Origin: Halobacillus litoralis
GTDB lineage: Bacteria > Bacillota > Bacilli > Bacillales > Halobacillaceae
Assembly: GCF_004101865.1 (NCBI RefSeq)
Contig: NZ_CP026118.1
Location: 558,001 to 622,000, forward strand
Reading direction: 5' to 3'
DNA length: 64,000 nucleotides
Below the pieces are notes generated by a model, which saw only the letters and a list, made by a program, of their open reading frames with translations, was not told the DNA's origin and did no database searches. How positions within the stretch are numbered: position 1 is the first letter of the stretch; every line of letters starts with the position of its first letter. This document shows, piece by piece, positions 1-8,474 of this stretch. The position numbers and the translations under genes were made by a program.

Positions 1-995
1 ACAAAGATGACTACTAAAGCGAAGGTTGTCGTCCGTATCCCTCCCCCGACACTGCTGGGTGAAGCTCCGATAAACATCAGGGAAGACATAAAGATTTGGG
101 TCTGTTCAGTGAATTGGTTGATATCCACCGTCGCTAACCCGCCGCTCCGTGTCGTAACGGATTGAAACAAGGCATAGAAGAAGACTTCATGCCAGGATTT
201 ATCTGAAAAGAAATGATTGAACTCTAAGATGGAAATCATAACCGCACCAAAAATGACGAGCGCGAAAAATGTAAAGCTGGTCAACTTGGCGAATAATGAA
301 AACCTGATGGTCTTTTCTTCACTGTTATGCATTATATATTGTTTAACCTCAATCAACACTGGAAAACCAATCGCTCCAGAAATAATTAAGATCATATTGA
401 TGAATTGGACAAAATAATCATCTTTGAAGAGTCTCAAGGATTCTCCTGTAATATCGAAGCCGCCATTCGTCATAGCACTGATGGCTCCAAAAAACCCTTG
501 CAGGTAAGCTTCCCCAGGATCAAAATATTGTAAATAATAAGTGCCTAAAATAAGAAAACCGATCAACTCGATAATCAATACGACGATGACGATTTCCTTA
601 ACGAGACGTACCATCCCCTGGAAGGATGTCTGGTTCTGATCGGTCATGATCAGCCGTCTCTCTTTCAAACCGATCTTTTTCCCTAAGACTAACCAAATCA
701 AGGTACCCAGTGTCATGACACCGATACCGCCGAACTGGAGTACAAGTGCTAATATGAACACACCAGTCGTATTAAAAGTTTCCGCAGTCGGGACGGTTGT
801 TAAACCTGTTACACTGACCGCGCTGACAGCTGTAAATAAAATATCAATGAAATTAAGTTGTACTCCATCGCGATGACCGACAGGCAGTGCGATTAAAATC
901 GATGAAATAGTGACAGCGACTAAATAATAAATCGCAATTAGCTGGAATGGCGATAAGTCATTAAGCCAACGCAGGCCTTTTCTTCTCACCCACAT
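1..995 (-). CDS. Ktr/Trk-type potassium uptake channel subunit (KtrB/KtrD), partial
   Basis: The reading frame leaves the window at base 1, so only about the first 331 residues are seen. It encodes the membrane subunit of a K+ uptake system that works with a cytoplasmic RCK subunit (KtrA/KtrC type). Visible are the repeated membrane-pore-membrane units with filter-like segments TGLTT (about residue 70), TNGGF (about residue 160) and TRSGG (about residue 285), then the ASPSSVGGGIRTTT stretch typical of the fourth pore region in KtrB and KtrD. The ATG at 995 follows AAAGGAG. No RCK gene adjoins on the visible side. The family call is safe; KtrB versus KtrD cannot be settled here. Confidence 0.88.
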   Translation of the reverse strand, partial: MWVRRKGLRWLNDLSPFQLIAIYYLVAVTISSILIALPVGHRDGVQLNFIDILFTAVSAVSVTGLTTVPTAETFNTTGVFILALVLQFGGIGVMTLGTLIWLVLGKKIGLKERRLIMTDQNQTSFQGMVRLVKEIVIVVLIIELIGFLILGTYYLQYFDPGEAYLQGFFGAISAMTNGGFDITGESLRLFKDDYFVQFINMILIISGAIGFPVLIEVKQYIMHNSEEKTIRFSLFAKLTSFTFFALVIFGAVMISILEFNHFFSDKSWHEVFFYALFQSVTTRSGGLATVDINQFTEQTQIFMSSLMFIGASPSSVGGGIRTTTFALVVIF

Positions 996-1121
996 AGTAA
1001 ATCTCCTTTGATGTTGCTATTTCTGATCGATGATGGAGCACCATTCATATTATAGCAGTATAATCGACAAATTTCTTCTTTTAATCATAATTTCCCAGGA
1101 CTTTTTCACCAACATATGTAG

Positions 1122-1147
1122 GGAGGCGCCTGAATATGGACGCCTCC
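1122..1147 (-). terminator. Hairpin after the YwpF-like gene
   Basis: A 7-bp stem (GGAGGCG / CGCCTCC) with a 12-base loop lies just beyond the stop of the gene at 1159-1584. It has no clear T-tract on the minus strand, so intrinsic termination is only a guess. Confidence 0.4.
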
Positions 1148-1158
1148 AGTGTTTAAAC

Positions 1159-1584
1159 TTATGCTTTAGACTCGTTGCCCCTTTTCTTAAACTCTTCTAA
1201 CAGGTCTTCCCCTTGAAAACCTTCATCGAGCAGCTGTTTGAGCACTCTTTCCACTTGCTCCTGCTGACGATCGACAATCGTTCCCATGAAGATGACATTC
1301 ATCGCTTCCCCGATCATATTGATATCAATCGGTTTAACCATGAAGGTAGCGGGCCGGTTGCTCGGCTTCGTAATTTTGACTTGGACAATAATTTCTTCTT
1401 CGTTCTCATGCATAGTACGGAAGAAGTCTGTATAACTCTCATCAACGAAGGCTTCAATGACCCAGCGGCCATGGTCATCTTCACGGTTGATGATTAAGCC
1501 ATCCTGCAACTTGATCCGTCTTTGAGTGATATCTTCATTTTTTTCTTCCACGATATCCATTGAAATCAGCTTAAAGGTTTTCAT
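1159..1584 (-). CDS. YwpF-like protein
   Basis: A 141-residue acidic protein without signal peptide or membrane segment. The start (MKTFKLISMDIVEE), the central acidic-basic alternation and the length fit the YwpF-like family of Bacillales, whose function is not established. The ATG at 1584 follows GGAGGTCATTTGG. A hairpin at 1122-1147 closes the gene. It shares strand with moeA-moaA upstream but is separated from them by 86 bases, so co-transcription is possible but not shown. The family name rests on recollection of the N-terminal sequence and length. Confidence 0.6.
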   Translation of the reverse strand: MKTFKLISMDIVEEKNEDITQRRIKLQDGLIINREDDHGRWVIEAFVDESYTDFFRTMHENEEEIIVQVKITKPSNRPATFMVKPIDINMIGEAMNVIFMGTIVDRQQEQVERVLKQLLDEGFQGEDLLEEFKKRGNESKA

Positions 1585-1670
1585 CCAAATGACCTCCGAG
1601 AATGAATGTTATCTATATTATAGAGGACACGGACTCTCTGAGCAAAGATAGATCGCCCGATTTTGATAAT

Positions 1671-2702
1671 TCATCCTCCAATATAGGACATTTCGATTTT
1701 ATTCTCTTTCATAGGTTTCCCTTTTGCTCGATCAATTGAGTATTGATCGCTTCTTCCTGTCCATATTGCAATTAAATATTCTGTTATCTGTTCTTCCGAG
1801 TAGTCGCTGCGCAGGCATTCACGAAGATCATAACCTGAAGAAGCGAATAAACATGTGAACAACTGTCCATCTGCAGAGAGCCGGGCGCGGGTACAACTCG
1901 AACAAAATGCTTCCGTCACAGAAGATATGACACCGATTTCCCCTTCCCCGTCTTTATAACGATAACGGGAAGCAACTTCTCCATAGTAATTTGCATCTAA
2001 CGGGATAAGCGGCATTTCTTCATGGATTTGATCGATGATTTTTTTCTTCGGTACGACTGCATCCATATTCCATCCATTATGGTTTCCTACCTCCATGAAT
2101 TCGATGAACCTCAACGTATCTCCTGTATCTTTGAAATAACGGGCCATAGGAAGAATTTGACTTTCATTCATTCCCTTTTTGACGACCATATTGACTTTGA
2201 TCGGCAGCCCGGCATCTCTGGCAGCTTCAATTCCCTTTAAAACCGGCTTTATTTTGACGCCTCTTCCATTGGTTTCTTGAAAGACTTCATCTTCAATGGC
2301 ATCGAGACTGATATTGACACGGTCCAACCCTGCTTCTTTTAATTTCTTTGCTTGTCTGACTAAGAAAACAGCATTCGTGGTTACTGCAATATCTTTGATG
2401 CCGTCCACTTCCCGGATGCGGCGGATTAAATCATCCAGGTTTTTTCTCATCAAAGGTTCGCCGCCAGTCAATCTGATTTTCTCTACGCCAAACTTCGCAA
2501 AGACCTTAACAAGACGGATAATTTCGTCGAAACTTAACAATTGGTCTTCTGGTAAAAAAGCATAGTCAGGTCCAAAGATTTCTGCAGGCATGCAATACGT
2601 ACAACGAAAATTGCATTGGTCGATGACGGAAATACGCAAATCCTTGAGTGGTCGGCCTAATTGATCCGCAACATATGGTTCTATACGATCACTCCTTTTC
2701 AA
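1671..2702 (-). CDS. moaA: GTP 3',8-cyclase MoaA
   Basis: Radical-SAM enzyme for the first step of molybdopterin synthesis, converting GTP to 3',8-cyclo-7,8-dihydro-GTP. The SAM-cluster motif CNFRCTYC spans about residues 30-37, and the second cluster is marked by CSSCTRARL plus a later Cys (FTC) near residues 266-283. The protein ends in the GG dipeptide needed by the family. Its 343 residues match the usual length. The start is TTG at 2702 after AGGA; no in-frame ATG exists near the N-terminus. It overlaps the end of moeA by 14 bases, indicating translational coupling. Other moa, mob or molybdoenzyme genes are not in this window. Confidence 0.95.
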   Translation of the reverse strand: MKRSDRIEPYVADQLGRPLKDLRISVIDQCNFRCTYCMPAEIFGPDYAFLPEDQLLSFDEIIRLVKVFAKFGVEKIRLTGGEPLMRKNLDDLIRRIREVDGIKDIAVTTNAVFLVRQAKKLKEAGLDRVNISLDAIEDEVFQETNGRGVKIKPVLKGIEAARDAGLPIKVNMVVKKGMNESQILPMARYFKDTGDTLRFIEFMEVGNHNGWNMDAVVPKKKIIDQIHEEMPLIPLDANYYGEVASRYRYKDGEGEIGVISSVTEAFCSSCTRARLSADGQLFTCLFASSGYDLRECLRSDYSEEQITEYLIAIWTGRSDQYSIDRAKGKPMKENKIEMSYIGG

Positions 2703-3960
2703 ATTGATCCTGGCCCTGGAAGCCGTCTAATAAAATCGCTTCTACCTGATCTCCTTTTTGGTATCCGCGTGTGCCACCTTTAAGGACGATCAATACATTA
2801 GTGTGAGCCAGCGAACTAACCACCGCAGATTTATCGATGCCTGCTGGATAGACGAACACTTGCCCTTTGTTAAAGTCGAGATATCCCCTGACGAACCTCG
2901 TGAACGGATTCGGCTTTTTGAAATCTTCCCCGAGTGTCGCCTCTATCCGTCGGTGATGTGGTTCAGGATTCCCCATAAAGTTCTGAATGATCGGGTGGAC
3001 AAATAATTCAAACCCGACGTAACAGGCCGAAGGATTACCACTTAATCCGTAAAGAAGCTGACCGTCTTTTTCAGCGACAGTTGTGACACTCCCCGGCCTC
3101 ATTCCTACCTTATTAAATAAAACTTCCGCTCCAAGCTTTTCATATATATCCGGCATTAAGTCATAATCACCGACAGATACGCCACCTGTCGTAATCAAAA
3201 AATCATAATCCGTAAGGGAGCGGGAAACAGCATCAAAGCAAGTATCAAAATCGTCATCCAGTTTACCTAAGTAAAACCCTTGCCCTCCTGCCCGTTCGAT
3301 TTGGGACAGAATCATATAGGCGTTCGAGTTGCGAATTTTCCCTGGCTCTAACGGTTCATCCACTTCTAAAAGCTCGGTGCCTGTAGCAAACACACCGATT
3401 GCAGGTCGCTGATAAACCTGGATTTCAGCATACCCGAACGTCGCAAGGAGTGCTTTGACTCCTGGATTAATACGGGTGCCAGCCGCAACCAGGGAATCCC
3501 CTTCTTTATTTTCTGATCCTTCTTTAATGATGTTCTGATCTTCTTCGAGCGTACGCTTCAAAGTTATGTACGCTTGGTCATTCTCTTCAAAGGACTGGGT
3601 GATTTCAAACATAGCCACACAGTCAGCCTTTTCTGGAATCTCAGCTCCTGTCATAATGCGGACAGCTTCGCCTGGTTGTAAAGGACCACTCGCTTGCTCA
3701 CCAGCACCAATCGTTTCAATAACGCGAAATGTACCCACATTTTCTTTTGATAGCCCGTTTGTATCTTCCGACCTTAAAGCAAATCCATCATATGGTGATT
3801 TGTCGAAAGGAGGGACTGGATGAGTGGCACGTAAATCTTCTGCTAAAATCCTACCATCTGCTTCGCTCAACTCTACCGTTTCTGGTCGTCCATTTTTCCG
3901 ATGTGCCATCACTTTGTGGACGGCTTCAAAAACGAGGAGTGGTTTCCTATGGAGACTCAT
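2689..3960 (-). CDS. moeA: Molybdopterin molybdenumtransferase MoeA
   Basis: Inserts molybdenum into adenylylated molybdopterin, the last step of cofactor synthesis. The N-terminal MoeA domain has the [12 protein letters not shown] motif (about residues 55-62) and the MoCF-fold domain has [11 protein letters not shown] (about residues 258-268) and GLSGNPSA (about residues 308-315); domain IV is at the C-terminus. Length 423 residues is normal. The ATG at 3960 has GGAAGG five bases upstream. First gene of a moeA-moaA pair on the minus strand. I saw no Moco riboswitch in the 500 bases upstream. Confidence 0.95.
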   Translation of the reverse strand: MSLHRKPLLVFEAVHKVMAHRKNGRPETVELSEADGRILAEDLRATHPVPPFDKSPYDGFALRSEDTNGLSKENVGTFRVIETIGAGEQASGPLQPGEAVRIMTGAEIPEKADCVAMFEITQSFEENDQAYITLKRTLEEDQNIIKEGSENKEGDSLVAAGTRINPGVKALLATFGYAEIQVYQRPAIGVFATGTELLEVDEPLEPGKIRNSNAYMILSQIERAGGQGFYLGKLDDDFDTCFDAVSRSLTDYDFLITTGGVSVGDYDLMPDIYEKLGAEVLFNKVGMRPGSVTTVAEKDGQLLYGLSGNPSACYVGFELFVHPIIQNFMGNPEPHHRRIEATLGEDFKKPNPFTRFVRGYLDFNKGQVFVYPAGIDKSAVVSSLAHTNVLIVLKGGTRGYQKGDQVEAILLDGFQGQDQFEKE

Positions 3961-4537
3961 CGGGACCTTCCTTTCTACTTACCTATTAATTCATCTCCCT
4001 TGAACATACCTGAATCTTCATATTTTTTCAAAGGTGGTCAAAATGTGATTGTGATTCATTTCCTTCATATAAGTCTATTATTCTGATAGTTCCCGAAGAT
4101 TAAATAAATGAATCAAATTTATATTACTATGAGTAAGAGTGCCGCCTGCCCTCTATTAAACGCCAGGTAACAAAATGCTTCAACATGATGAGGACTGAAT
4201 CAAATGCCGTATGTCGAAGCGTTTATTCACTCTAAAAATATTCAAGAAAGGTTACTGGATAATAGATGAAAAATACATATATGGCAACAAGTCTCTTCTA
4301 TTTCTAGTGACAAGAGGATTTTAACATATTCTGGATTTTGTTTTCGATGGGTTGAATGATTTTTGCTCCACATATCGAATATGCCAATAAAAGAAGCGAT
4401 TATCTTTGGATGGATAATCGCCCGCTGAAGTAATCATATCTATAACCTTTCCTTTTCTATTGTTTTTCTAAATGTATAATCTGCTGCCTGCACAGGGTTA
4501 ACAGGTGATTGATGAATATAATATCGTTGAGTACCGT
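3961..4537. other. Intergenic stretch without recognisable gene
   Basis: About 575 bases between moeA and the VOC fragment. It is AT-rich, has no ORF with a credible ribosome site on either strand and no clear terminator. It must hold the moeA promoter (minus strand), but I could not single out a convincing -35/-10 pair. It may be decayed sequence, in keeping with the truncated gene next to it. Confidence 0.4.
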
Positions 4538-4837
4538 TTACTTTTGCGCAATCTGCAACAGGTTGCCGCAAGTATCATCGAAAACAGCCATGGTGATTTC
4601 TCCCATTTTTGTCGGCTCCATAGTATACTCCACGCCTTTTTCTGATAAACGTTCGTACTCCTGCTTAATATCCTCGACACCAAATATGGTTGCAGGGATA
4701 CCCTCAGCATATATCTTCTGTTGATACTCTTTCGCTGCCGGGTGGTCATTCGGTTCAAGTAAAAGCTCGGTGCCCTCCTGATCTTCAGGTGAAACTAGTG
4801 TTATCCATCTGAATTTTCCTACGGGAAGATTATCCAA
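4538..4837 (-). pseudogene. VOC (glyoxalase-like) protein, N-terminus missing
   Basis: The 99 readable residues match only the distal part of a vicinal-oxygen-chelate protein: a GKFRWITLVSPED segment, then LLLEPNDHP, an EYERLSEKGV helix and a C-terminal FDDTCGNLLQ metal-site strand. In the related proteins I know, about 35 residues with the first beta strand and a metal ligand precede the RW motif. Here the frame can only start at TTG 4837, inside the last codons of the monooxygenase, with no ribosome site. The fragment therefore looks like the product of a deletion that joined two genes. A functional half-domain cannot be excluded. Confidence 0.6.
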
Positions 4838-6452
4838 AATAATTAACCAAAGCTTCTTTTAAATTTCCAGCCTGATTAGACGAAGTGTGGACTAGAGAAT
4901 AGGCATCTGGCCGAATAATCATGACATCCCCGTTAGATAAACCTAATCGATCTTTTACTTCCCCTTTAATATCGAAGTAAATCGCTTCATCATTATCATT
5001 CTTTCCTTGTACATCATTTTGAATAATGAAAACAGGTGTCAAGAAATCACCTACTTTTTGATAAAAGACTTGAAGTGCTTTCATGACCTGCTCCTTCACT
5101 TGTGGCAAACCACTTTCATCAGTATAAACGAGTAATAAACATTCACCGGATCTTAGTAAGTCATACAAGTCACTTTTCTCATTTCGTAACGTGTGAAGGC
5201 CTATATTCGGAATCCTTTCTCCGGTTGTACTTTTTTTAGCTTCGGTCCTTTTCCTCATTTGTTTCGAGAACGAAGTAAATGTATAATCCACTTCTATTTG
5301 TGATAAGCGGGAAGCGATTTTTTTCTGAATCGTATGATTGTTTAAGAAGACCTGCATTGCTTTATTTCTTGCCTTTATAGCATATTTATTTTGGATACTC
5401 ATTACCTGGATTAAACGGTCTGTAGCTTTTATGACATCTTGTGCTACCGGTTTTCTTTCTTCCTGATAAGTATCGAGCAGACTTGGAGATAGATGATATT
5501 TTAAAACATAAGCTAGTTTCCAGGATATATTTACAGCATCCTGGATCCCTACATTCATTCCTTGTCCACCTAACGGATTATGAATGTGAGCAGCATCACC
5601 TGCAAAGAATACCCGCTTATCCTTATAAGAAGGAACCTGCCGATGGGAAGCTGTAAAACTGGACAGCCAAAAAGGATTCTCCAACTGTAAGGACTCCGGA
5701 TACAGCTTTGTAACCGACGCTTGAATCTCGTCGAGAGTAACTTCTTCAGGGAAATTGCTGCCCTGTTTGTCAAAATCAATGGCAATGACTCTTGTGTAGT
5801 TATTCTGGAAAGGAGCAAAGAAAAGCAAGCCACGTTGTGTAGATATGAGTGATAATTTATTGTTTAACGAAGGCTCATTGATTTCCACGTCCCCAAGCAT
5901 CACAGTAATGTTCTCTGATTCTCCCTCGAATGGCATCTGAGCTAACTTTCTTGTCTTACTATGAGCCCCATCGCACCCGATTACATATCTAGCGCAAATA
6001 TCGTACTCTTCCCCTCCTTTCATCACAGTAGCACGGGCGGAATCTTCATGATTTTGTATATCAATCAGTTTAGTACTCCACTGTACAGTCTCAGCAGGAA
6101 GATTATTTTCTAAGAGCTTTTCCGTCTCACTTTGAGGCAGGATGCTCAAAAAAGGAAAATCCGTTTTCTTTCTCAAGAGTGAAAAATCTATAGTAAACAA
6201 GGATTCATCGTTATAATAAAAGTTCAATTGTTTACTAATAAAGCTTTCATTGATCCATTTATCCTCAACCCCTAATATCTCCAGCATTTCGATCGTACGC
6301 GCATGAACAACTAAAGCTTTAGAATATAAGGATCGCCGGTTCTTCTGATCAATGATTCGATACCGTATACCATACTTATTCAATTGATTCGCCATCATTA
6401 GTCCCGTAGGTCCAGCACCGACAATCAGCACATCAGTATCTAGTTCTTGCAT
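4830..6452 (-). CDS. FAD-dependent aromatic-ring monooxygenase (PheA/TfdB type)
   Basis: A class A flavoprotein hydroxylase expected to use NAD(P)H and O2 on a phenol-like or polyketide-like substrate; the substrate is unknown. It shows the dinucleotide motif GAGPTG near the N-terminus, a CDGAHSKTRK motif near residue 160 and GDAAHIHNPLGGQGMNVG near residue 285. The last 140 residues resemble the thioredoxin-like tail of the phenol hydroxylase subgroup. Two ATGs compete: 6458 directly abuts AGGAGG, while 6452 lies six bases beyond it, so I chose 6452 (540 residues). The stop codon overlaps the truncated VOC frame, and upstream it overlaps the end of the small membrane gene at 6440. Confidence 0.85.
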   Translation of the reverse strand: MQELDTDVLIVGAGPTGLMMANQLNKYGIRYRIIDQKNRRSLYSKALVVHARTIEMLEILGVEDKWINESFISKQLNFYYNDESLFTIDFSLLRKKTDFPFLSILPQSETEKLLENNLPAETVQWSTKLIDIQNHEDSARATVMKGGEEYDICARYVIGCDGAHSKTRKLAQMPFEGESENITVMLGDVEINEPSLNNKLSLISTQRGLLFFAPFQNNYTRVIAIDFDKQGSNFPEEVTLDEIQASVTKLYPESLQLENPFWLSSFTASHRQVPSYKDKRVFFAGDAAHIHNPLGGQGMNVGIQDAVNISWKLAYVLKYHLSPSLLDTYQEERKPVAQDVIKATDRLIQVMSIQNKYAIKARNKAMQVFLNNHTIQKKIASRLSQIEVDYTFTSFSKQMRKRTEAKKSTTGERIPNIGLHTLRNEKSDLYDLLRSGECLLLVYTDESGLPQVKEQVMKALQVFYQKVGDFLTPVFIIQNDVQGKNDNDEAIYFDIKGEVKDRLGLSNGDVMIIRPDAYSLVHTSSNQAGNLKEALVNYFG

Positions 6453-6769
6453 AAACATCCTCCTAAAAAGCAGAGGTGAGTGGAATCAGCTGTAAGAAAT
6501 CTGCCAAGCAAAGCATAAGTCATTTGCAGGAGTATTAAAAATGATAGATAGATAGATAGATAGCTATCCATCCATACCCTTATCACAATCAATTCGCTTT
6601 CTTCTTTACTTGAAAAGGCTGTGTAAAGAATATAACCTATGACTGCCACTACACCAATTAACTTATAAGTGCGATAGGTTACATCACCGGCTATGAATTC
6701 GTATATTACATACCCTATAAAACCTAATCCGATGATTGTCACTAGAATCACTTTCGCTTTGTGACTCAT
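6440..6769 (-). CDS. Small membrane protein with a tetranucleotide repeat in its coding region
   Basis: About 109 residues starting at ATG 6769 after GGAGGGAGTCC. Two hydrophobic segments are evident (about residues 7-22 and 31-47), then KEESEL and a C-terminal part encoded across five ATAG units at 6544-6563. The family is unknown to me. Downstream of the repeat the protein becomes unusually Ser, Tyr, Leu and Cys rich and overlaps the start of the monooxygenase, which suggests that the present frame past the repeat may not be the ancestral one. The longer reading from 6859 has no ribosome site. Confidence 0.5.
   Translation of the reverse strand: MSHKAKVILVTIIGLGFIGYVIYEFIAGDVTYRTYKLIGVVAVIGYILYTAFSSKEESELIVIRVWMDSYLSIYLSFLILLQMTYALLGRFLTADSTHLCFLGGCLCKN
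6544..6563. repeat. (ATAG)5 microsatellite
   Basis: Five perfect tandem copies of the tetranucleotide ATAG, inside the gene at 6440-6769. Because four is not a multiple of three, loss or gain of one unit changes the C-terminal reading frame, as in slipped-strand phase variation. Confidence 0.85.
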
Positions 6770-6902
6770 GGACTCCCTCCTATAGTAGGCTTTTTGAATG
6801 AATACCCTGGAAAGGAACAAATAAACATATATTGACAACCAGGAAAGGAGGGAGAGCAATCAATAATCTTCATCAGGCAATAAACTTATAATGATATTTG
6901 AA

Positions 6903-7367
6903 TTACAAATTTTGCATATATAAACCGAATGTCCATATCAAATCATATACTAACCACAAAACATAAGGTAGTAGAATTCTAAAAGAAAAAACATCAATTT
7001 TTTTGAGGGTGAATGCTAATAAACCAACAATCATGATAAAAGGGATTAAACTGATAAAACCTAATAAAGTACTTTTCAGACCAAAAAACAAGTAGTTCCA
7101 TAATTCATTTCCCACCAGCATACTCAGCGTCAGAATTAATGCAACCTTTCGTAACATCGATCCAGCAATATTGCTGATTTGCCTATATAAAATGACTGAT
7201 ACCATCATGTAATAAAGAATTCCAATAATGATAAAAAACCATAGAGGAACTAAATACCAAGGCTTGTCCAGTTCCGCATACCAAACAGTTAAACCGTCCC
7301 CTACAAAAGCATTTCCCAGAATAGCAAGAGTGACCACAATAGATATACTTAACAGGAATGACTTAAT
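6903..7367 (-). CDS. TspO/MBR-family membrane protein
   Basis: About 154 residues with five hydrophobic helices. WYAELDKPWYLVP, NELWNYLFFGLKS and LPYVLWLVYDLIW match, in order, the W-x-x-L-x-K-P-W, N-x-x-W-x-x-x-F-F and L-P-Y-x-x-W motifs of the TspO/MBR (tryptophan-rich sensory protein) family, which binds porphyrins and related ligands. The strong site GGGAGGGAG is followed after four to six bases by ATT (7367-7365), AAG, TCA and no ATG; the only standard codon, TTG at 7388, lies upstream of that site. I therefore think translation starts at ATT. Confidence 0.7.
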   Translation of the reverse strand: MKSFLLSISIVVTLAILGNAFVGDGLTVWYAELDKPWYLVPLWFFIIIGILYYMMVSVILYRQISNIAGSMLRKVALILTLSMLVGNELWNYLFFGLKSTLLGFISLIPFIMIVGLLAFTLKKIDVFSFRILLPYVLWLVYDLIWTFGLYMQNL

Positions 7368-7680
7368 AGAACTCCCTCCCTCTTTCAATTCGTTAAATCA
7401 AGCATTCTTCCAATATTCCGATACATAGTCCAACAAAGATTAACCTATCCATAAGTAATAAGGATAAAGAATAATCGTTCTCTCAAGGTCGTTTACTTAA
7501 TCAAAATATATCGTGAAAAAGCTTGTCTCCTTATGATATTTCTGAAGTTAGAATAGATTCTATCATTGTTGAATAGATCCTTCATATGTAATTCTCCAAG
7601 GTTATACAAAAGGGGACTGTCCAATTACGGAAATTCCCTTACTATTACACTAAAGGCACAGTATGTTTGAATAGACAAAA

Positions 7681-7713
7681 GAAAACCTTCCCACTTTTTG
7701 CAGGAAGGTTTTC
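7681..7713 (-). terminator. Rho-independent terminator of the tiny-ORF cluster
   Basis: An 11-bp stem GAAAACCTTCC / GGAAGGTTTTC with a loop of about 11 bases, just beyond the stop of the last tiny ORF (7719). The U-rich 3' arm on the minus strand fits intrinsic termination. The 280 bases between this hairpin and the TspO-like gene show no gene. Confidence 0.75.
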
Positions 7714-7718
7714 TGAAA

Positions 7719-7853
7719 TTAAATATACATATGTTTAGATTTCATTTCGTTAATCTTATTTTCAATTGAACGTTTGCGCATAATGGATCGATCAATCAAT
7801 AATGTGTCCAAACGTTGAATCGAAATCACAAATATAAGGAAATTGATTCTCAT
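7719..7853 (-). CDS. Tiny YrzI-like protein (tiny ORF C)
   Basis: A 44-residue ORF whose ATG at 7853 has GAGGAGG eight bases upstream. It begins MRINFLIFVISIQR and then becomes strongly basic and polar. The opening matches tiny ORF A (M-x-I-x-FLIF-x-I) and resembles the small YrzI family of Bacillales, often found as tandem paralogues and of unknown function. It overlaps no other gene and is followed at once by the terminator at 7681-7713. The family assignment is a recollection from short sequence and is tentative. Confidence 0.55.
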   Translation of the reverse strand: MRINFLIFVISIQRLDTLLIDRSIMRKRSIENKINEMKSKHMYI

Positions 7854-7878
7854 TTTCCAATCCTCCTCTGTCCTGAGG

Positions 7879-7941
7879 CTAAGCCGTATCCTTCTCGTCA
7901 TTCAACCAGTTCATAAAAGCAATTCTCAACATACCTACCAT
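7879..7941 (-). CDS. Tiny 20-residue ORF with strong ribosome site (tiny ORF B)
   Basis: Encodes MVGMLRIAFMNWLNDEKDTA. The ATG at 7941 follows AAGGAGGAG at optimal spacing, and the stop lies 18 bases after that of tiny ORF A's start-distal end, so the three ORFs form a compact series. It is too short for homology by eye. Possible roles are a translation-coupling peptide or a functional microprotein. Confidence 0.5.
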   Translation of the reverse strand: MVGMLRIAFMNWLNDEKDTA

Positions 7942-7959
7942 AATAATCTCCTCCTTAGT

Positions 7960-8097
7960 TTAGATATAACGGTTAAATGCAGACTTACGGTCAAGCCATT
8001 GATCTTGTGCTGTGAGTCGATAACCCGGCAACTCTTGAAACTTTTGACGTTTTTTTCTTATGACTGTAATCTTAAAAATTAAAAATTGAATCGTCAT
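7960..8097 (-). CDS. Tiny YrzI-like protein (tiny ORF A)
   Basis: A 45-residue ORF beginning MTIQFLIFKITVIRKK, with ATG at 8097 after AAAGGGGAGG. A short hydrophobic N-terminus is followed by a basic and then mixed-charge tail (LTAQDQWLDRKSAF). Its first twelve residues match tiny ORF C, so the two look like diverged tandem duplicates, as is usual for YrzI-like genes. First of three ORFs read in the same direction. Upstream lie a TATAAA box (8122-8127) and a perfect palindrome (8133-8148). Confidence 0.55.
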   Translation of the reverse strand: MTIQFLIFKITVIRKKRQKFQELPGYRLTAQDQWLDRKSAFNRYI

Positions 8098-8132
8098 TAT
8101 AAACCTCCCCTTTAGTGTAATTTTATATCAAA

Positions 8133-8148
8133 AGGGTAATTTTACCCT
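8133..8148. promoter_or_regulatory. Operator-like palindrome before the tiny-ORF cluster
   Basis: AGGGTAATTTTACCCT is a perfect inverted repeat with 7-base arms and a 2-base centre. It sits a few bases upstream of TATAAA (8122-8127, minus strand) in front of tiny ORF A, in the place where a repressor or activator would bind. The regulator is unknown. Confidence 0.5.
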
Positions 8149-8161
8149 AAGATAGCACAAC

Positions 8162-8187
8162 AAAAAACCGCAGGTGATCTGCAGCTT
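8162..8187 (-). terminator. Second terminator-like hairpin of the upstream small unit
   Basis: On the minus strand a 6-bp stem (CTGCAG / CTGCGG) with loop ATCAC is followed by six T. It backs up the stronger terminator at 8211-8248 and insulates the tiny-ORF cluster from upstream transcription. Confidence 0.55.
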
Positions 8188-8210
8188 TTTTTAGAGAAAT
8201 TCCTCCCATA

Positions 8211-8248
8211 AAAAAAGCCACAGGAATACAATATGCATCACCTGCGGC
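8211..8248 (-). terminator. Rho-independent terminator of the small unit 8285-8424
   Basis: Minus-strand stem GCCGCAGG / CCTGTGGC (8 bp with one G-U pair) followed by seven T. It ends a transcript of about 180 bases that starts from the promoter at 8396-8424. Confidence 0.7.
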
Positions 8249-8284
8249 TGTTATGATTACTTTTTTTGAAAATAGTCGTAGTTC

Positions 8285-8374
8285 TCAGATTTGTTTCTGA
8301 GCGCAGGCCGATCTTATTGAGTTGATTGGATTTTGTACCATATAGTTTTCCATTGGATTCGACCTCGCTTTCAT
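8285..8374 (-). CDS. Possible microprotein or small RNA unit
   Basis: Between a well-formed promoter and a terminator lies one short frame of 29 codons from ATG 8374, or 22 codons from ATG 8353 (MENYMVQNPINSIRSACAQK...). The inner ATG has GAGG nine bases upstream, the outer one has no site. No family is recognisable. The unit could equally be a small non-coding RNA of about 180 bases whose ORF is accidental. Confidence 0.4.
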   Translation of the reverse strand: MKARSNPMENYMVQNPINSIRSACAQKQI

Positions 8375-8395
8375 AGAAATTTACTTACACTGGAA

Positions 8396-8424
8396 ATTAT
8401 ATAGAATCTTTTTCCAAAAGTAAA
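8396..8424 (-). promoter_or_regulatory. Sigma-A promoter of the small unit
   Basis: TTTACT (8424-8419) and a perfect TATAAT (8401-8396) are separated by exactly 17 bases on the minus strand. This is one of the best promoters in the window, yet the only thing it can drive before a terminator is the short frame at 8285-8374. Confidence 0.75.
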
Positions 8425-8474
8425 GCCTTTATTCAAAAAAAGCTTGACAAACTTGTAAAACACCTGAATATCAG

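Noticed and set aside
3961..4200. Molybdenum-cofactor riboswitch upstream of moeA
   Set aside because: None of the expected conserved stem-loop pattern was found; only AT-rich sequence.
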